NCBI RefSeq assembly: GCF_036013645.1
Contig: NZ_CP107869.1
Coordinates: 558,001 to 622,000, forward strand
Origin: Streptomyces sp. NBC_00490
Lineage (GTDB): Bacteria > Actinomycetota > Actinomycetes > Streptomycetales > Streptomycetaceae
DNA length: 64,000 bases
Reading direction: 5' to 3'
Below, piece by piece: positions 41,252 to 50,455 of this stretch; position 1 is the stretch's first letter, and the number at the start of each line of letters is the position of its first letter. The translations under genes and the position numbers were made by a program. The notes beneath the pieces are model-generated. The model was not told the DNA's origin. It made no database searches and was given only the letters and a program-made list of their open reading frames with translations.

Positions 41252-42952
41252 TCAGGCGGACGCGATGCTTTCGGGGTCGTCCGCCGGGGTGCCGACGCGG
41301 AGCCACCGGTAGCCGTACGGGGGCAGGTCGACGTGGAACATGCCGTCCTCGCCTGCCTTGAGACCGGTGTGTCCCTCGTCGAGCAGGTCCGTCAACCGTC
41401 CGCCGGGTCCGGCTTCGGCCAGTTCCAGCCGTACGGTGTGCGGCCGGTCCGCGAAGTTGTGTACGGCCAGCACGGTGCCGTCGCCGGCGCGGCAGACGTG
41501 CGCCAGCACGGCGTCCTCCCCCGTCGTGAGCAAGCGGTAGTCACCCCAGGCCAGTTCGGGGGCCTCCCGGTAGCGTTCGATGAACAGCCGCATGCGGCTC
41601 AGCAGGGAAGCAGGATCGCGGCTCTGCTCGTACACGTTGACCTTCTGGGGGCCGAACGCTCCGTCCACCAGCGGGTTGGGGAAGGCGTCCGGCTCGGCGG
41701 TGGAGAACCCGGCGCCCTTCTCCGGGGTCCACTGCATCGGGGTGCGTACGGCCTGGCGTCCCTCCGCGGCCAGGTTCTCGCCCATGCCGAGTTCCTCGCC
41801 GTAGAAGAGCACAGGGGTGCCCGGCAGGGTGAACAGCAGGCTGTAGGCCAGTTCGACGCGGCGTCGGTCGCCGTCGACCATGGGCGGAAGCCTGCGCCGC
41901 AGCCCCCGGTCGTACAGCTGCATGTCCTTCTCCGGGCCGAACGACGCGAACACCTCGGCCCGTTCGGCCTCACTGAGTTTGTCGAGGGTGAGTTCATCGT
42001 GGTTGCGCACGAACATGGCCCAGTGGGCGTCGCGCGGCGCCGCGGGACGGTCGCGCAATGCGGCGGCCAGCGGCCTGGCGTCGTGGCGTGCCATCGACAG
42101 GTACATCTGCTGCATCGCGACGAAGTCGAAGCACATGGTGAGTTCGTCGCCGCGGTCCGAGGAAGGGTCGCCGAAGAAGCGGGTGGTGCCGTCGTAGGGC
42201 AGGTTGACCTCGCCGAGCAGGACCGACTCGCCGTTGCGGCGGCCGAGGAAGGCACGCAGGTCGGCGAGGTACTCGTGCGGGTCGGGCAGGTCCCCCGCGT
42301 CGCTCTGCCCGTCGGTCTCCAACAGGAAGGGCACGGCGTCGACCCGGAAACCGGACAGGCCGAGCTGGGTCCAGAAGCCCATGATGCGGGCTATCTCGTC
42401 ACGGACCTCGGGGTGGGCGACGTTGAGGTCGGGCTGCTGCTTGTAGAAGCGGTGCAGGTAGTACTGGCCGCTGCCCTCGTCGTACTCCCACAGACTGTCC
42501 TCCGCATCGGGGAAGACCACCCCCTGCGGGCCGTCCTCGGGGGGCTCGTCCTTCCAGACGTACCAGTCGCGGTGGGCGGAGTCCCGGCCGGAGCGGGCGT
42601 CCTGGAACCAGGGGTGCTCCTCGGAGGTGTGGTTGACGACGAGATCGGCGATCACGCGGATACCGCGGTCGCGCGCGGTGCGGACGAACTCGGCGAAGTC
42701 GCCGAGGGTGCCCAGGCGCGGGTCCACGCCATAGAAGTCCGTGATGTCGTAGCCGTCGTCGCGCTCCCGCGTCGGATAGAAGGGCATCAGCCACACGCAG
42801 GTCACACCGAGGCGCACCAGGTGGTCGATGCGCTGCGTGAGCCCCGCGAAGTCCCCGATGCCGTCGCCGTTGCCGTCCTGGTACGTCTCGACGTCCAGGC
42901 AGTACACCACCGCGTTCTTCCACCACAGGTCGGACGTGCGTGTCAGACGCAT
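41252..42952 (-). CDS. GH13 alpha-glucosidase/trehalose synthase-like enzyme
   Basis: 566 aa from ATG at 42952, overlapping the LLM gene by 10 bp. GH13 regions in order: region I DLVVNHTSEEHPWFQ, region II GFRVDAVPFLLE (nucleophile Asp), region III LLGEVNLP (acid Glu), region IV FVRNHDELTLDKL (Asp). The QDGNGDGIGDFAGLTQRIDH calcium-site-like loop and NHDELTL are the TreS pattern (maltose to trehalose isomerase), but the sequence is also used by alpha-glucosyltransferases. It lacks a fused maltokinase. It acts in the cytoplasm. Confidence 0.88.
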   Translation of the reverse strand: MRLTRTSDLWWKNAVVYCLDVETYQDGNGDGIGDFAGLTQRIDHLVRLGVTCVWLMPFYPTRERDDGYDITDFYGVDPRLGTLGDFAEFVRTARDRGIRVIADLVVNHTSEEHPWFQDARSGRDSAHRDWYVWKDEPPEDGPQGVVFPDAEDSLWEYDEGSGQYYLHRFYKQQPDLNVAHPEVRDEIARIMGFWTQLGLSGFRVDAVPFLLETDGQSDAGDLPDPHEYLADLRAFLGRRNGESVLLGEVNLPYDGTTRFFGDPSSDRGDELTMCFDFVAMQQMYLSMARHDARPLAAALRDRPAAPRDAHWAMFVRNHDELTLDKLSEAERAEVFASFGPEKDMQLYDRGLRRRLPPMVDGDRRRVELAYSLLFTLPGTPVLFYGEELGMGENLAAEGRQAVRTPMQWTPEKGAGFSTAEPDAFPNPLVDGAFGPQKVNVYEQSRDPASLLSRMRLFIERYREAPELAWGDYRLLTTGEDAVLAHVCRAGDGTVLAVHNFADRPHTVRLELAEAGPGGRLTDLLDEGHTGLKAGEDGMFHVDLPPYGYRWLRVGTPADDPESIASA

Positions 42953-43947
42953 CGGTACTCCTTCGCCGAGGCGGGAACCGGGCGGGTCACGTCGAGTCGC
43001 GGCAGTACCTCGGCGCCGAACGCGTCGATGAACGCGGCCTGTTCGCGGCCCACATGATGCAGCATCACCGCGTCGAACCCCAGGTCGGCGTACTCCTGGA
43101 GCCGGGCGGCGTGCCGGCCGAGGTCGCAGGAGACGTCGACCGTGCGCGCCACCTGCTCGGGGGTGACGTGCTCGCTGACGACGTCGAACAGTTCCACGGA
43201 GTCGAGGTCCCAACTGGCCGGCGGGGCGTGCACGTTGGTCCGCCACTGCTCGTGTGCGAGGGCGAGCGCCTCCGCCTCGTCGGGCGCCCAGCTCAGGTGC
43301 ACCTGGAGGTGGAGGGGTCCACGGCCGCCCGCGTCACGGTACGCGCCGATGATCTCTCGCAGGCGTTCGCGCGGGGCGTTGACCGTGATCAGTCCGTCCG
43401 CCCACTCGGCGCACCAGGCCGCGGTGGCAGTGCTGCACGCGGCTCCTATCAGCGGCGGTTCCTCGGGCGGCAGCGTCCACAGCCGGGCTCGGTCCACGGT
43501 CACCAGCCCGTCGTGGCTGACCTCCTCGCCCCGCAGCAGCGCCCGGATGACGTCGACGCACTCCCGCAGGCGCGCGGAACGGATGTCCTTGCGGGGCCAG
43601 CCCGCGCCGGTGATGTGTTCGTTGGAGGCCTCTCCGGTGCCGAGCGCTGTCCAGAACCGGCCCGGGTTCATGGACGCGAGCGTGGCGATCGCCTGGGCGA
43701 CGACGGCGGGATGGTAGCGCTGACCGGGCGCGTTCACCACACCGAACGGCACCCGCTCGGTGGCCTGGAGAGCGGCTCCGAGCCATGACCAGGCGAAGCC
43801 GGACTCCCCCTGACGCACGCTCCACGGCGAGAAGTGGTCCGAGCACATGGCGGCGGTGAAGCCCGCCTGCTCCGCGCGTACCACGGCGTCGAGCAGATCC
43901 GCGGGCGGAATCTGCTCGTGCGAGGCGTGTAATCCGTAGACAGTCAT
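42943..43947 (-). CDS. LLM-class flavin-dependent oxidoreductase
   Basis: 334 aa from ATG at 43947. It is a luciferase-like TIM barrel: LLDAVVRAEQAGFTAAMCSD, RYHPAVVAQAIATLASMNPG, RFWTALGTGEASNEHITG, VDVIRALLRGEEVSHDG and GFDAVMLHHVGREQAAFIDA. This subgroup is often encoded with a trehalose synthase-like GH13 gene in actinobacteria, as it is here. FMN or F420 use and the substrate are not known. Confidence 0.87.
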   Translation of the reverse strand: MTVYGLHASHEQIPPADLLDAVVRAEQAGFTAAMCSDHFSPWSVRQGESGFAWSWLGAALQATERVPFGVVNAPGQRYHPAVVAQAIATLASMNPGRFWTALGTGEASNEHITGAGWPRKDIRSARLRECVDVIRALLRGEEVSHDGLVTVDRARLWTLPPEEPPLIGAACSTATAAWCAEWADGLITVNAPRERLREIIGAYRDAGGRGPLHLQVHLSWAPDEAEALALAHEQWRTNVHAPPASWDLDSVELFDVVSEHVTPEQVARTVDVSCDLGRHAARLQEYADLGFDAVMLHHVGREQAAFIDAFGAEVLPRLDVTRPVPASAKEYRCV

Positions 43948-44251
43948 GGCAAGCGACTACCCCCCGGACGGTCCCTCAACGGGCGCCGACCCCGCGGCTG
44001 TCGGCGCCTTCACAACTCCCGCGCCGCACGATGCGCGTGTTGGGGTGGGGGCGCGGGAGGACGCTTCGGGAGCCGCTCGCTCGGAGGACGTCCTTGCGAG
44101 GAGTTCTCAGGAGACGACCTCAAAAGGCCCGCTCCGGCGAGAGCCGTCTGCGCCATGCGTCGGCGACCGCGCCGGCCTCGACGCCGACGGCTTCGTGTCC
44201 GGCCGGGCGCCGCCGCGGGTCTTCAGGCCCCGGCCCAGCACGTTCCGCGTG
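43948..44251. other. Intergenic region, no supported gene
   Basis: This 304-bp stretch lies upstream of the LLM/GH13 pair and should hold its promoter. I see no clear box or repeat. Confidence 0.35.
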
Positions 44252-44545
44252 TCAGGTGCTCGCGTGGCGACGGACGGCCGGCCTCCGTGGAGCGGCGTGG
44301 TGGGCGGGCCGGTCGGACTTCTCGGACCGGTGCTGCCGCAGCCACAGGGTCGTCGCGGACAGCAGACCGGCGAAGACGACCAGCATGAGCACGGGCACCC
44401 ACATCTGCCGACCGCCGGGGTTCTGCCACCCTCCCAAGGCTGCCGTCGCCGCCCAGAGAAGAGCGCCCAGCGCGTAGAAGGCTCGGATGCGGCGCATCTG
44501 CCGCACCGCCCGCAGGAACTTGGAGTCATCGTTCTTCGGTGCCAT
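44252..44545 (-). CDS. Small membrane protein
   Basis: 97 aa. A basic start (KFLRAVRQMRRIRAFYALGA) leads into two helices (FYALGALLWAATAALGGW and MWVPVLMLVVFAGLLSATTL), followed by a polar His/Arg-rich tail. No known family. It stands alone. Confidence 0.6.
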   Translation of the reverse strand: MAPKNDDSKFLRAVRQMRRIRAFYALGALLWAATAALGGWQNPGGRQMWVPVLMLVVFAGLLSATTLWLRQHRSEKSDRPAHHAAPRRPAVRRHAST

Positions 44546-44768
44546 GCGCAGCCGTGTACCCCCTATCTCTCCTCTCGATCAACCTGAGGGATTTCTCGCC
44601 CGCAGCCAGTCCCGGTAATCCAGCAGGACCACGAACCCGGTCGTGTCTGCCCACGCCTTGACCAACTCGCCCAGGGCGTCGATGAACGGCTGGGCAGGAC
44701 CTCGCGGAAGCCCTCCACGGGCTGCCCTTCGCGACGCACGGCAGGAGACCGGCTCCAAACGAATGGGC

Positions 44769-45737
44769 TCAGCCGTAGACCACCGACCACGGGCGCGGGA
44801 GCTCGTCCTCTTGATAGGTGATGGCGTCACGTCGCGTATGCGCGGTGTGGTCGCGGGCCAGGACGCGGTGCGCGAGTTCCGCGAAACGGCGGGCGGCCGG
44901 GTGGGCTCCCCGGCCGGTGGGCCAGGCGCCGCTGATGCGCAGGGCGAGAGGGCGGTCGGCCAGCGGCCGCCAGGCGACGCGGGCCTCCTTGCGAGCTACC
45001 GGCCCCTGGTCGAAGGCGACTCCGTGTCCCGCCGTCACGAGGGCGAGCAGGAACTCGGGGTTGGACGCGTGCCGCAGGCGGCCGGGGACGAAGCCCTCGG
45101 AGCGGCACACGTCGAGGATCCGGTCGTACCAGCCGGGTGCGTGCGCCCGGGGGAAGAGCACCAGGTCGTGGCCGGAGAGGTCGCCGAGCTTCACCTCCGG
45201 TAGCCGGGCCAGCGGCGACGTGCGCGGCAGGACGATCCCCAGGTCCAGCGAGGCTGCGGGGCCGAGGTGCAGTTCGGTGGCGTCGACGGGGTGGTGCACG
45301 AGCCCGACGTCCAGCCCGCCGCAGGACAGCAGGCGCAGTTGTTCCTCGGTGGTGACCTCCTGCAGGTCGACGGAGAGCTCCGGAGCGTGTTCCGCGCAGG
45401 CAGAGAGCAGCGCGGAGAGCACGGCGGCCGTGGTGTCGGGCGGGACGCCCGCGCGGAGCGTGCCGAGGCTGCCGTCGGCGGCGCGGCGGGCCAGGGTGCG
45501 CAGCCTCTCTTCCCGGGCGAGGAGTTCGTGGGCCTCCTCCAGCAGTGCCGCCCCGGCGGCGCTCAGACGGACGCCGCGCTGCGAGCGGTCGAACAGCTCT
45601 GTTCCGAGCTCCTTTTCCAGCCTGCGGATCGCCTGGCTGAGCGGCGGCTGCGCCATGCCCAGCCGCTCGGCGGCCCGGCTGAAGTGCAGCTCGTCGGCTA
45701 CGGTGACGAAGAGGCGCAGGTGGCGTAAGAGGTCCAC
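44769..45737 (-). CDS. LysR-family regulator
   Basis: 322 aa from GTG at 45737 (TTG 45743 is possible). HTH: HLRLFVTVADELHFSRAAER then AQPPLSQAIRRLEKELGTEL. The effector domain has the two-lobe pattern with LGIVLPRTSPLARLPEVKLG and ALVTAGHGVAFDQGPVA. Divergent from the beta-lactamase-like gene with about 100 bp between them, the arrangement of AmpR/BlaB-type control of beta-lactamases in bacteria including Streptomyces. Confidence 0.88.
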   Translation of the reverse strand: MDLLRHLRLFVTVADELHFSRAAERLGMAQPPLSQAIRRLEKELGTELFDRSQRGVRLSAAGAALLEEAHELLAREERLRTLARRAADGSLGTLRAGVPPDTTAAVLSALLSACAEHAPELSVDLQEVTTEEQLRLLSCGGLDVGLVHHPVDATELHLGPAASLDLGIVLPRTSPLARLPEVKLGDLSGHDLVLFPRAHAPGWYDRILDVCRSEGFVPGRLRHASNPEFLLALVTAGHGVAFDQGPVARKEARVAWRPLADRPLALRISGAWPTGRGAHPAARRFAELAHRVLARDHTAHTRRDAITYQEDELPRPWSVVYG

Positions 45738-45839
45738 GATCAAGATCGTACGTGAGGGCCGCTGCGTGGGGAATGGATCGGCTGGTGGGGCCCGACCGCG
45801 ATCCGAGGATCAGTGCGTGCCGGTAGCAAGGGGGAAGCA

Positions 45840-46769
45840 GTGACAGAGGAACGCATCCGACAGGTCTTCGCGGGGGCTGGGGCCGAGGGGCAGCTGCATG
45901 CGATTCCCGTTCGGTCACGCACGACGGTCGCCGCGGACGCCGGAGCGGAGCAGGGCGCCCGTGAAGTGGCCGTCGGCGCCGACGATCCCGTCGTGATCGC
46001 CTCGATCTTCAAGGTGCTGATGGTGCTGGAGTTCGCCCGGCAGGTCGTCGCCGGCCAACTCGACCCGCGGGAGCGGGTGCGGGTGACCGCGGCAGACCGG
46101 CTCGGTGGCTGGGGGACCGCCGGCTGTCTGGACGACGTCGAGCTGTCGCTGCGCGATCTGGCCCACTTCGCGATGTCGGTCAGCGACAACTCGGCGGCCG
46201 ACCTGTTGCTGGCCCGCGTCGGCCTGGACACGGTACGGCTGCTCGCGGAAGAACTCGGCCTGGACCGGACCCGGATCGTGGGCGGACCGCGAGACCTGCT
46301 GGAGTCGATGCTCGCGGAGGTGGGGGCGCGGGACGAGCGAGAGTTCGCCGTGCGCTACCCGGCCCTGCCGGACGACCGCAAGAAGCGACTCGCCGTGCTG
46401 GACCCCCGCCACACGACGGCGAGCACACCTCGCGAGATCACCCGGCTGCTCCACCTCATCTGGAGCGACGCCGCCGGGCCGCCGGAAGCCTGCGCGTTCG
46501 TACGTGACCTGATGAGCCGTCAGGTCTTCCGCCACCGCCTTGTGTCGGGCTTCCCCGACGACGTCACCGTCGCGGCCAAGACCGGAACCCTGCCAGGGCT
46601 GCACATGGAGGCGGGCGTGGCCCGCTACCCCGACGGCGAGTGCTACGCGATCGCCGTCTTCGCCCGCACCCAGGACCTGAACGCCTCCCGCGCGACGGTG
46701 GACGCCGCCATAGGCAGGGCAGCCGGCATCGCGGTCGACTTCCTCCGCGGCAACGGCGACGGCCGGTGA
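45840..46769 (+). CDS. Class A beta-lactamase-like serine hydrolase
   Basis: 309 aa from GTG at 45840 (AAGGGGGA upstream). All class A-type motifs are seen: SIFK (S55-K58), SDN (S115-N117) and KTG in VAAKTGTLPG. The omega-loop ExxLN is not obvious. No signal peptide is found with any start, whereas true beta-lactamases are exported. It may therefore be a cytoplasmic esterase/amidase of the fold, or the exported form is not recognised. It is probably controlled by the divergent LysR protein. Confidence 0.8.
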   Translation: MTEERIRQVFAGAGAEGQLHAIPVRSRTTVAADAGAEQGAREVAVGADDPVVIASIFKVLMVLEFARQVVAGQLDPRERVRVTAADRLGGWGTAGCLDDVELSLRDLAHFAMSVSDNSAADLLLARVGLDTVRLLAEELGLDRTRIVGGPRDLLESMLAEVGARDEREFAVRYPALPDDRKKRLAVLDPRHTTASTPREITRLLHLIWSDAAGPPEACAFVRDLMSRQVFRHRLVSGFPDDVTVAAKTGTLPGLHMEAGVARYPDGECYAIAVFARTQDLNASRATVDAAIGRAAGIAVDFLRGNGDGR

Positions 46770-46852
46770 CCAGGTGCCATATGCGTTCGCGTATCACCAG
46801 GGCCTGACTCCGGTCTTGGACACGGCCGTTCACGCCCTGATCTTCTGACGAC

Positions 46853-47875
46853 ATGACCCAGGACACACCTGTCACGAACAGCTCAGACATGCCCTCCGGC
46901 CGCACACTCAACCGCCGTTCCGTGCTGCGCGGTGCCGCACTCGGCGCCGCCTCCCCGCTGATCCCGGCCACGGCCGCCACCGCCTCGGCCGGGAACCGCG
47001 GCCCGCGCAGTGGCCAAGACGCAGGCGCGGCCACGTTCCGCTGGCTCGGCACCGCCGGCTGGCGCATCGACGTCGGCGACCGGACCGTACTCTTCGATCC
47101 GTACCTCACTCGCTTCACCACCGGCCTGTACGAGGGTGCCTTCAACCCCCGGACCGCACTGCAGACCCGGCCGGAGGTCGTGGACGCGCACATCGGCCAC
47201 CCCGACCTCGTCCTGGTCAGCCACTCCCACTGGGACCACCTCGCCGACGTCCCCCACATCGCCAGGACCACCGGGGCGCGCGTCGTCGGCACCGAGACCA
47301 CGTACCACCTGCTGGTCGCGCTGGGCGTCGACGCGGCGCAGATCTCCGTCGTGAAGGGCGGCGAAGTGCTGGACTTCGACGGGATCATCGTCGAAGTCGT
47401 ACCGAGCCTGCACAGCCGCAACAACAAGTGCGCCTACTTCGCCCCGGGCACACTGAGCTCCCCGCCCCCGACGGTCCCGAGCACCATCTCAGACCTGCCG
47501 GAGGGCGACACCCTCGCCTTCCAGGTGACGGCCGGGGACAGCGGCCCGTCCGCCTTCCTCATGGGGGCCAGCGACTTCTCCGAGCGTGCGGTACAGGGCC
47601 TGCGCCCCGACCTCGCAATGATCGCCGTACCCTCCAGCACCGCCACACACCGCTACGTACCCCGGCTGCTGCGCGCGCTGGACCACCCTCGCGTGACCGT
47701 GCCCGTCCACTGGGACAACTTCGAAACACCCCTGAGCGGTTCTCCCGAACGAGACCCGGCGATGGATCTGGACACGTTCGTCGCGCAGGTCGAAAAAGTG
47801 GCCCCGGCGACGCGGGTCGTCATCCCGGACTACCACACGCTGTACGACGCCACCATGCGACCCAAGAGCGCCTAG
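46853..47875 (+). CDS. Tat-exported MBL-fold hydrolase (UlaG-like)
   Basis: 340 aa. The Tat signal is NRRSVLRGAALGAASPLIPA. The mature part is a metallo-beta-lactamase fold: FRWLGTAGWRIDVGDRTVLF, zinc motif LVSHSHWDHLADVP (HxHxDH), FLMGASDFSERAV and VPVHWDNFETPL. This subgroup resembles UlaG/N-acyl-phosphatidylethanolamine-type hydrolases, not true beta-lactamases. Substrate unknown; acts outside the membrane. Confidence 0.85.
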   Translation: MTQDTPVTNSSDMPSGRTLNRRSVLRGAALGAASPLIPATAATASAGNRGPRSGQDAGAATFRWLGTAGWRIDVGDRTVLFDPYLTRFTTGLYEGAFNPRTALQTRPEVVDAHIGHPDLVLVSHSHWDHLADVPHIARTTGARVVGTETTYHLLVALGVDAAQISVVKGGEVLDFDGIIVEVVPSLHSRNNKCAYFAPGTLSSPPPTVPSTISDLPEGDTLAFQVTAGDSGPSAFLMGASDFSERAVQGLRPDLAMIAVPSSTATHRYVPRLLRALDHPRVTVPVHWDNFETPLSGSPERDPAMDLDTFVAQVEKVAPATRVVIPDYHTLYDATMRPKSA

Positions 47876-48011
47876 AGCTCACGGGCGCAGGTGTCCCCTC
47901 CGACACGGCTCGTCATCCCAAGGCACCGGGACGACGCGGTCCGGCCGTGGGGGACATGCTGCCGCGGGCCCGATTCGGTCACCTTCCAGAACACTCATCA
48001 GGAGAGGCACG

Positions 48012-48983
48012 ATGACTTCCTTACCCCGCCACCGCGGCACGAGCACTCCTCTGACGAGGCGTCATTTGGGCCAACTCGCGGCTCTCGGGCTTGTGGCCGG
48101 TGTCGGCTCGGTGGGTCCCACCTCCTCGGCCGTGGCCGCCGAAACGGACGACGGGCGGGTTCACTACGCCCGGGCCCGCAGGCTGGCCGGGACCGACCCG
48201 GTCCTAAACGCCCTCGTAACGGCGCTGACCCCCGGCCACGAATTCCCCCGCCCGCCCGCGCCGGCTCCGATCAAGCTCTTCGACAACCTCGCCATGCTGA
48301 GCACGGGATGGGTCTCCGCGATGGCCGTGCTCACCGACGACGGGATCGTGCTCATCGATGCCCTCACCTCCGCCGCGGATGCCGAGAACGTGCTCCTGCC
48401 CGGGCTCCGAGAACTGGGGGCCGAGCCGGAGAAGATCAGATACGTCGTCGTCACCCACGGCCACGACGACCATTTCGGCGGAGCACGGTATCTCGCTGAC
48501 CATTACGGAGCACGAGTGCTGATGTCTGCAGCCGACTGGGACCTCGTCGCCGGCACCCGACCCACCGACGCCCCCGCCCGGGACCTCGAGATCGCAGACG
48601 GGCAACGGCTCACGCTCGGCGGCACAACAATCCAACTGCACCACACTCCCGGCCACACACCGGGCACCGTCTCACCGATCATCCCGGTGAGAACAGGCAG
48701 CGAGCGTCACACCGCCATGCTGTGGGGCGGCACCAACCCGCCCACCACACCCACCGCACTGCGCACCTATCTGAGGTCCATCCACTCCTTCCGGGCACAG
48801 ACGCGGCGTACGAACGCGGACGTGGAGTTGTCCAACCACCCCAACGACTACGGCCTCCAGCGTGCCGAGCAACTCCGCAGCCGGCCCGACGGTCCGAACC
48901 CCTTCGTGCTCGGCCGCACGCGGACACAGCGGTACATGACGGTGATGGACTCCATGCTGCGCGGGCGCCTCGCCGACGCCTGA
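48012..48983 (+). CDS. Tat-exported MBL-fold protein, subclass B3 beta-lactamase-like
   Basis: 323 aa. The signal is LTRRHLGQLAALGLVAGVGS (Tat-type RR). FDNLAMLSTGWVSAMAVLTD, VVVTHGHDDHFGGARYLADH (HxHxDH), LHHTPGHTPGTVSPI (third His) and ELSNHPNDYG (last His) place it near subclass B3 and related exported MBL hydrolases. The preceding gene is another MBL-fold protein of a different branch, 136 bp upstream, so they may be co-transcribed. Real beta-lactamase activity is not proven by the motifs. Confidence 0.85.
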   Translation: MTSLPRHRGTSTPLTRRHLGQLAALGLVAGVGSVGPTSSAVAAETDDGRVHYARARRLAGTDPVLNALVTALTPGHEFPRPPAPAPIKLFDNLAMLSTGWVSAMAVLTDDGIVLIDALTSAADAENVLLPGLRELGAEPEKIRYVVVTHGHDDHFGGARYLADHYGARVLMSAADWDLVAGTRPTDAPARDLEIADGQRLTLGGTTIQLHHTPGHTPGTVSPIIPVRTGSERHTAMLWGGTNPPTTPTALRTYLRSIHSFRAQTRRTNADVELSNHPNDYGLQRAEQLRSRPDGPNPFVLGRTRTQRYMTVMDSMLRGRLADA

Positions 48984-49038
48984 GCCCGGTGTGTCAGCGC
49001 AGGATCGCCCGCAGCTCAACGAAAGGACCACGTCGTAA

Positions 49039-49497
49039 GTGAACGCCGTCCCGACGCTGGCGATCAGCGCCCTCCTGGTGATTCTTCTGGGCGTGTTCGT
49101 GCTGAGCGTCTGGAAGACCGCGCGGGGCTTGCCGACTCGCCGCTGGAAGCGCCCCGCATGGTGGGCTTTCCCCGCAGTCGTGCTCATCGGTATCGGCTGC
49201 GTCACCTGGTTCGTCGGAGCCCTGTCCGGTGGCCTCGACGTCGGGGAGGCGTGCGCGGCTCGTGGCGTGCCGTACGACAAGAAATACCGGGCTGAACACT
49301 GGCGTGAGCCATCACGCTGGTTCCCTCTGCACAACAAGTGCAACGCTCAGCACGACTTGGTGCCCGCCTTCGTCAACCCCACGCTCGTCGCCGTCGCCGT
49401 GCTGCTCCCCTGCTGTGTCGCCGGGCAGTTGCGGCGTCGGCCCTCGAAAGGAACAAGCGTGAGATACGGCATTGACAGTCGGTCACCGGCGGGCTGA
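49039..49497 (+). CDS. Membrane protein of unknown function
   Basis: 152 aa from GTG at 49039 (GAAAGGA upstream). Three hydrophobic helices: LAISALLVILLGVFVLSVWK, WWAFPAVVLIGIGCVTWFVG and TLVAVAVLLPCCVA. The loop between the second and third has two Cys and a PYDKKYRAEHWREPSRWFPL segment that may lie outside. I do not recognise the family. Confidence 0.6.
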   Translation: MNAVPTLAISALLVILLGVFVLSVWKTARGLPTRRWKRPAWWAFPAVVLIGIGCVTWFVGALSGGLDVGEACAARGVPYDKKYRAEHWREPSRWFPLHNKCNAQHDLVPAFVNPTLVAVAVLLPCCVAGQLRRRPSKGTSVRYGIDSRSPAG

Positions 49498-49564
49498 CAC
49501 CTCCGTACCAAGACCCGCCTTGGCGAGCAACCAAAGGGAATCAACGACATCCGACTGAGCTTGA

Positions 49565-49694
49565 TCTTGGTCGGGGCATCGGGACGCAGCCAGTTGGCCA
49601 CATCCACAGTCGGCACCAGCCGTCCCTCGGCGAGCTTCAGCTGCGGCGGTGCGGCCAGCAGCCGCCCGGGCCGAGCGGTGTCGATGGGGTTGTC
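49565..49694 (-). mobile_element. Transposase N-terminal relic (IS701/IS4-like)
   Basis: The - strand reads RLLAAPPQLKLAEGRLVPTV followed by DVANWLRPDAPT, which is the N-terminal stretch of a common Streptomyces transposase group (..LaDGRlVLaVDVS.WLRpDA.TS..R.f). The match ends at both sides. It is a short fragment. Confidence 0.5.
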
Positions 49695-49695
49695 T

Positions 49696-50433
49696 TTAGT
49701 CGGTCGCCGGGTCCAGGGAAATGGGGGCGTCCTCGTAAAAGGGCACCTCGTAGACCACCGATACGCAGCAGCAGTGCTCCGGCTCCGTATGGACGTAGCG
49801 CACGATGTGTTCCACCGTGGCGTCCCGCGGGCGCGAACACCGTCCCCGAGCCACCCCCTCCCGGGACGCGGCGAGCCGGGCCGGCTTGCGGCCCCGCAGC
49901 CATGCCTCGCGTTCCGGTCTGTCGGTCACGGCGAGCCCGAGCCCGACGGGGAAGCGACTGACCGCATACACGACGAGATCTTCTCGCCCGACCGTGGCGA
50001 AGTGCAGCTGACGGTCGGCCAGGGAGCACGCACTGCGGCCATGGACCCGACCGCAGTGCGGGCAGGGGCCGTCATCGAGAACGACGGTCCCCGGGTCGGC
50101 GTCCAGCAACTGTCCCAGGAGCAGCCGCAGCCCCGCGCGGACCATCAGGAGACGCTCTCCTTCCAGACCCGCCGACTGCGCGGTGAGGCGGGCCCGTTCG
50201 TCGGGGGCAAGCCCTTCACGCAGGGCTCGACGCTCTTCCGGCGTCAGCGTGGACAACACGAGGGTGCGCAGTGCGACGTAGCCGATCTCGCTGTCGGACC
50301 GCGCGCGGCCGAGATCGAGCGGTGGCGCGGGCAACGGAGTGCGCCGCTTACCCCAGCCGCCATCGGGATTGGTCGCCGGAACGATGGGAAAAGACGCGGG
50401 CAGGGGCACGTGATCGGGCACCGCGGGTTCCAT
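49696..50433 (-). CDS. 4'-phosphopantetheinyl transferase-like protein
   Basis: 245 aa from ATG at 50433 (GGGAGGGACC upstream). The order of the Sfp-type fold is visible: VLSTLTPEERRALREGLAPD, RLLMVRAGLRLLLGQLLDAD, CPHCGRVHGRSAC in the CoA-side loop, and FATVGREDLVVYAVSRFPVG then LGLAVTDRPER. In true PPTases the last part reads GvDvE and binds Mg2+; here it is LAVTDRPE, so the metal site is altered, and the conserved later W.xKEA is not seen. It is either a divergent or an inactive relative. It lies next to a DinB gene on the same strand. Confidence 0.5.
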   Translation of the reverse strand: MEPAVPDHVPLPASFPIVPATNPDGGWGKRRTPLPAPPLDLGRARSDSEIGYVALRTLVLSTLTPEERRALREGLAPDERARLTAQSAGLEGERLLMVRAGLRLLLGQLLDADPGTVVLDDGPCPHCGRVHGRSACSLADRQLHFATVGREDLVVYAVSRFPVGLGLAVTDRPEREAWLRGRKPARLAASREGVARGRCSRPRDATVEHIVRYVHTEPEHCCCVSVVYEVPFYEDAPISLDPATD

Positions 50434-50455
50434 CAGGTCCCTCCCTCCCCCGGTG

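Noticed and set aside
44579..44768. Small - strand frame with FIDALGELVKAWADTTGFVV
   Set aside because: It could be the end of a decayed gene, but it has no start, ribosome site or recognised family.
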